Positions 62,496 through 64,000 of a DNA stretch of 64,000 nucleotides are shown one piece after another (position 1 is the stretch's first letter; every line of letters begins with the position of its first letter). A program made the translations under genes and the position numbers. Source of the stretch: Ruminococcus_G sp964621905 (GTDB lineage: Bacteria > Bacillota > Clostridia > Lachnospirales > Lachnospiraceae); contig CAZUNG010000006.1 of assembly GCA_964621905.1 (NCBI GenBank), positions 62,001-126,000 on the forward strand, read 5' to 3'. The notes under the pieces are model-generated. The model did no database searches. It was not told the origin of the DNA and saw nothing but the letters and a program-made list of their open reading frames with translations.

Positions 62496-63692
62496 ATGAA
62501 GAAGTTTGGCATAAGAGCAGTGTGCGCAGCGATGACGGCCGCGCTTGGAATGACAATGATGGCTGGATGTGGATCCAAGGATGTGGACGGTACACAGACT
62601 GTGGCATCGGTAAATGAAGAGGAGATACCGCTTGGTGTTGCCAGCTTTGCGCTTAGGTATCAGCAGGCGCAGACGGAATATTATTATAAATCTATTTATA
62701 CGATGTACGGAATGGATTCCAGCCAGGGAATGTGGGATCAGGAGACGGCGGACGGAATCACGTTTGGAGAACAGACAAGGAATGAGTGTCTGGAAACTTT
62801 GGAAAAAATGTATCTGACGCGTGAAAAAGCAGAAGAGTATAATCTGACCATCACAGATGAAGAAAAGTCAGCAATGGATGAAGCAGCGAAAACTTTTGTC
62901 GAGTCCAATGATGCAGAAACACTGAAAAAAATCGGGGTTACAGAAAGTGATGTCAGAGAATACATGGAACTGAGCACTTATTACAAAAAAGCCTATGAAC
63001 CGGTCATTGCGGATGTTGAGATTGAGGTAACTGATGAGGAAGCAGCACAGTCGACATTGACATATGCGGCACTGACGACAGGTAATCTGGAGGAAGATGC
63101 CAAGAAAGATGCTTACAGTAAGATGGAGACTCTTCTGGATGAGCTTAAAGCTGCAGAAGATCCGGCATCAGCTGATATGGATGCGATGGCAAAGGAACTG
63201 GATGAATCCTTTATTGTAACTTCTTATTCATACGGAGAAGATGACACTTCACTTGATGAAACGCTGAAAGAAAAAGCGGCCGATCTGGAAGATGGACAGC
63301 TGTATGACGGCGTAGTCGAGGGCGATTCCAGTTATTTCCTGGTAAGGATGGATCAGAAACTGGACCAGGAAGCAACAGATTCTAAAAAAGAATCAATTAA
63401 AAAAGAAAAACAGCAGGAAGCGTTTGATGAGATTGTTCAGGGTTGGTACGACGAAGCTGACATTACACGAAATAAAAAAGTCTGGAAAAAAGTTACGCTG
63501 ACGGATAAGGAATCTTTCAGTATGGTAACTCCGGAGGCGACAGATTCATCGGATACTGACACACAGGGAATATCTGATGATGCGGCCGGGACCGGTGATG
63601 ATGAAAATGCAGGGAATGGCACTGAAACTGGCGGCGATGACGGAGCAGAGGATACAAAAGACCAGGGTACAGACAACGAAGCAGCGGAATAA
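62496..63692 (+). CDS. PrsA/SurA-like foldase lipoprotein
   Basis: A 398-residue lipoprotein: signal with lipobox MAGC (Cys25), then a SurA_N/PrsA-type helical chaperone region (about 30-200) with ASFALRYQQAQTEYYYKS. A clear parvulin isomerase domain is not visible, so it may be a chaperone only. The tail after about 350 is Asp/Gly/Thr-rich and low complexity, like that of the trigger factor-like lipoprotein at 39353-40570. It folds exported proteins at the outer membrane face. ATG 62496 is preceded by AGGAGGAAGAA. Confidence 0.85.
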   Translation: MKKFGIRAVCAAMTAALGMTMMAGCGSKDVDGTQTVASVNEEEIPLGVASFALRYQQAQTEYYYKSIYTMYGMDSSQGMWDQETADGITFGEQTRNECLETLEKMYLTREKAEEYNLTITDEEKSAMDEAAKTFVESNDAETLKKIGVTESDVREYMELSTYYKKAYEPVIADVEIEVTDEEAAQSTLTYAALTTGNLEEDAKKDAYSKMETLLDELKAAEDPASADMDAMAKELDESFIVTSYSYGEDDTSLDETLKEKAADLEDGQLYDGVVEGDSSYFLVRMDQKLDQEATDSKKESIKKEKQQEAFDEIVQGWYDEADITRNKKVWKKVTLTDKESFSMVTPEATDSSDTDTQGISDDAAGTGDDENAGNGTETGGDDGAEDTKDQGTDNEAAE

Positions 63693-63704
63693 AAAGGTGG
63701 CTTT

Positions 63705-64000
63705 ATGACGAAACAGGAATTTGCCCGGTGGGCCGGGCGTGAACTGATCTTGATGGATGGAGCGACGGGCTCCAATCTGATGGCGGCGGGTATGCCGCAG
63801 CGGGAGTCAACGGAATTGTGGATGCTTCAAAATCCCGGGATTGTGAAAAAACTTCAGTCAGAATATGCAGCTGCCGGCAGCCGGATTGTTTATGCGTGTA
63901 CGTTTACTGCAAATGGCATAAGCCTGAAGAAACACGGACTTGAGAACCGGGTTGAGGAACTGAATATCCGTCTTGTGGAGCTTACGAAAGAGGCGGTGGA
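63705..64000 (+). CDS. Homocysteine S-methyltransferase-like protein, N-terminal part (gene runs off the window)
   Basis: The first 98 residues are visible, ending at the window edge. They begin MTKQEFARWAGRELILMDG, and ATGSNLMAAGMPQ is the start of the homocysteine methyltransferase barrel of MetH or BhmT. The later ACTFTANGISLKKHG fits the NTFxANxxxL motif. In MetH-like proteins the cobalamin and activation domains would follow downstream. The start follows AAAAAGGTGG, 12 bases after the PrsA-like gene stop. Full length and class (MetH or a single-domain enzyme) cannot be told from here. Confidence 0.85.
   Translation, partial: MTKQEFARWAGRELILMDGATGSNLMAAGMPQRESTELWMLQNPGIVKKLQSEYAAAGSRIVYACTFTANGISLKKHGLENRVEELNIRLVELTKEAV

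Overview
The window comes from a spore-forming member of the Clostridia, most likely a Lachnospiraceae gut anaerobe. This rests on a SipL-type SPOCS/LysM protein, a GerA-GerB-GerC germinant receptor operon, SpoIIR, Firmicutes-style lipoproteins with strong AGGAGG ribosome sites, a T-box riboswitch, and uroporphyrinogen-decarboxylase-like, GPH-transporter and PucR/CdaR genes of the kind common in that family. The species cannot be named from sequence alone.

Layout. 1-4.2 kb: end of a BenE-like transporter, a CdaR-type regulator, and a DUF2975/XRE/DUF4173 membrane operon. 4.6-17.8 kb: a NUDIX gene, then a tightly packed sugar and glycoconjugate cluster. It holds the CDP-glucose branch of 3,6-dideoxyhexose synthesis (rfbF, rfbG, rfbH), a ThDP (acetolactate synthase-like) enzyme and a short-chain reductase resembling the yersiniose two-carbon branching pair YerE/YerF, two CapK/PaaK-like adenylate-forming proteins around a flippase, a GtrB-like glycosyltransferase and a large multispanning GT-C-like protein. 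I read it as making, exporting and attaching a branched CDP-derived deoxysugar outside the cytoplasm. 17.9-26.9 kb: flavin reductase, a broken lipoprotein gene behind an rRNA-type methyltransferase, an aminotransferase, and the wall genes L,D-transpeptidase, ddl and murF, plus plsC. 27-35.9 kb: sipL, ispE, a GntR regulator, the ger operon with a very short gerC, spoIIR, murI and DUF1934. 36-40.6 kb: two tandem membrane-anchored polysaccharide deacetylases and a lipoprotein trigger-factor/FKBP protein. 40.8-47 kb: two URO-D-family genes around a GPH transporter, a PucR regulator and a YugP-like zinc peptidase. 47.2-49.7 kb: an operon of three exported surface proteins headed by a camelysin/TasA-like protein.

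49.7-52.4 kb is a scar of mobile DNA: a 35-residue membrane ORF, an XRE regulator killed by one stop and one frameshift, the C-terminal half of an IS110 transposase, and about 0.75 kb without genes. Next comes a T-box leader whose specifier reads TGG (Trp), followed by a 93-bp direct repeat with a long hairpin, and then a TrpXYZ-type ABC transporter. 55.8-64 kb is housekeeping: an HPr-like small protein, two COG0523 metallochaperone GTPases (one with 48-bp His-rich repeats, one fused to a TIGR03943-like domain), pth, mfd, a PrsA-like lipoprotein and the start of a homocysteine methyltransferase gene.

The strongest candidates for something undescribed are the CDP-branched-sugar/CapK/GT-C cluster and the Trp T-box transporter leader interrupted by a repeat.
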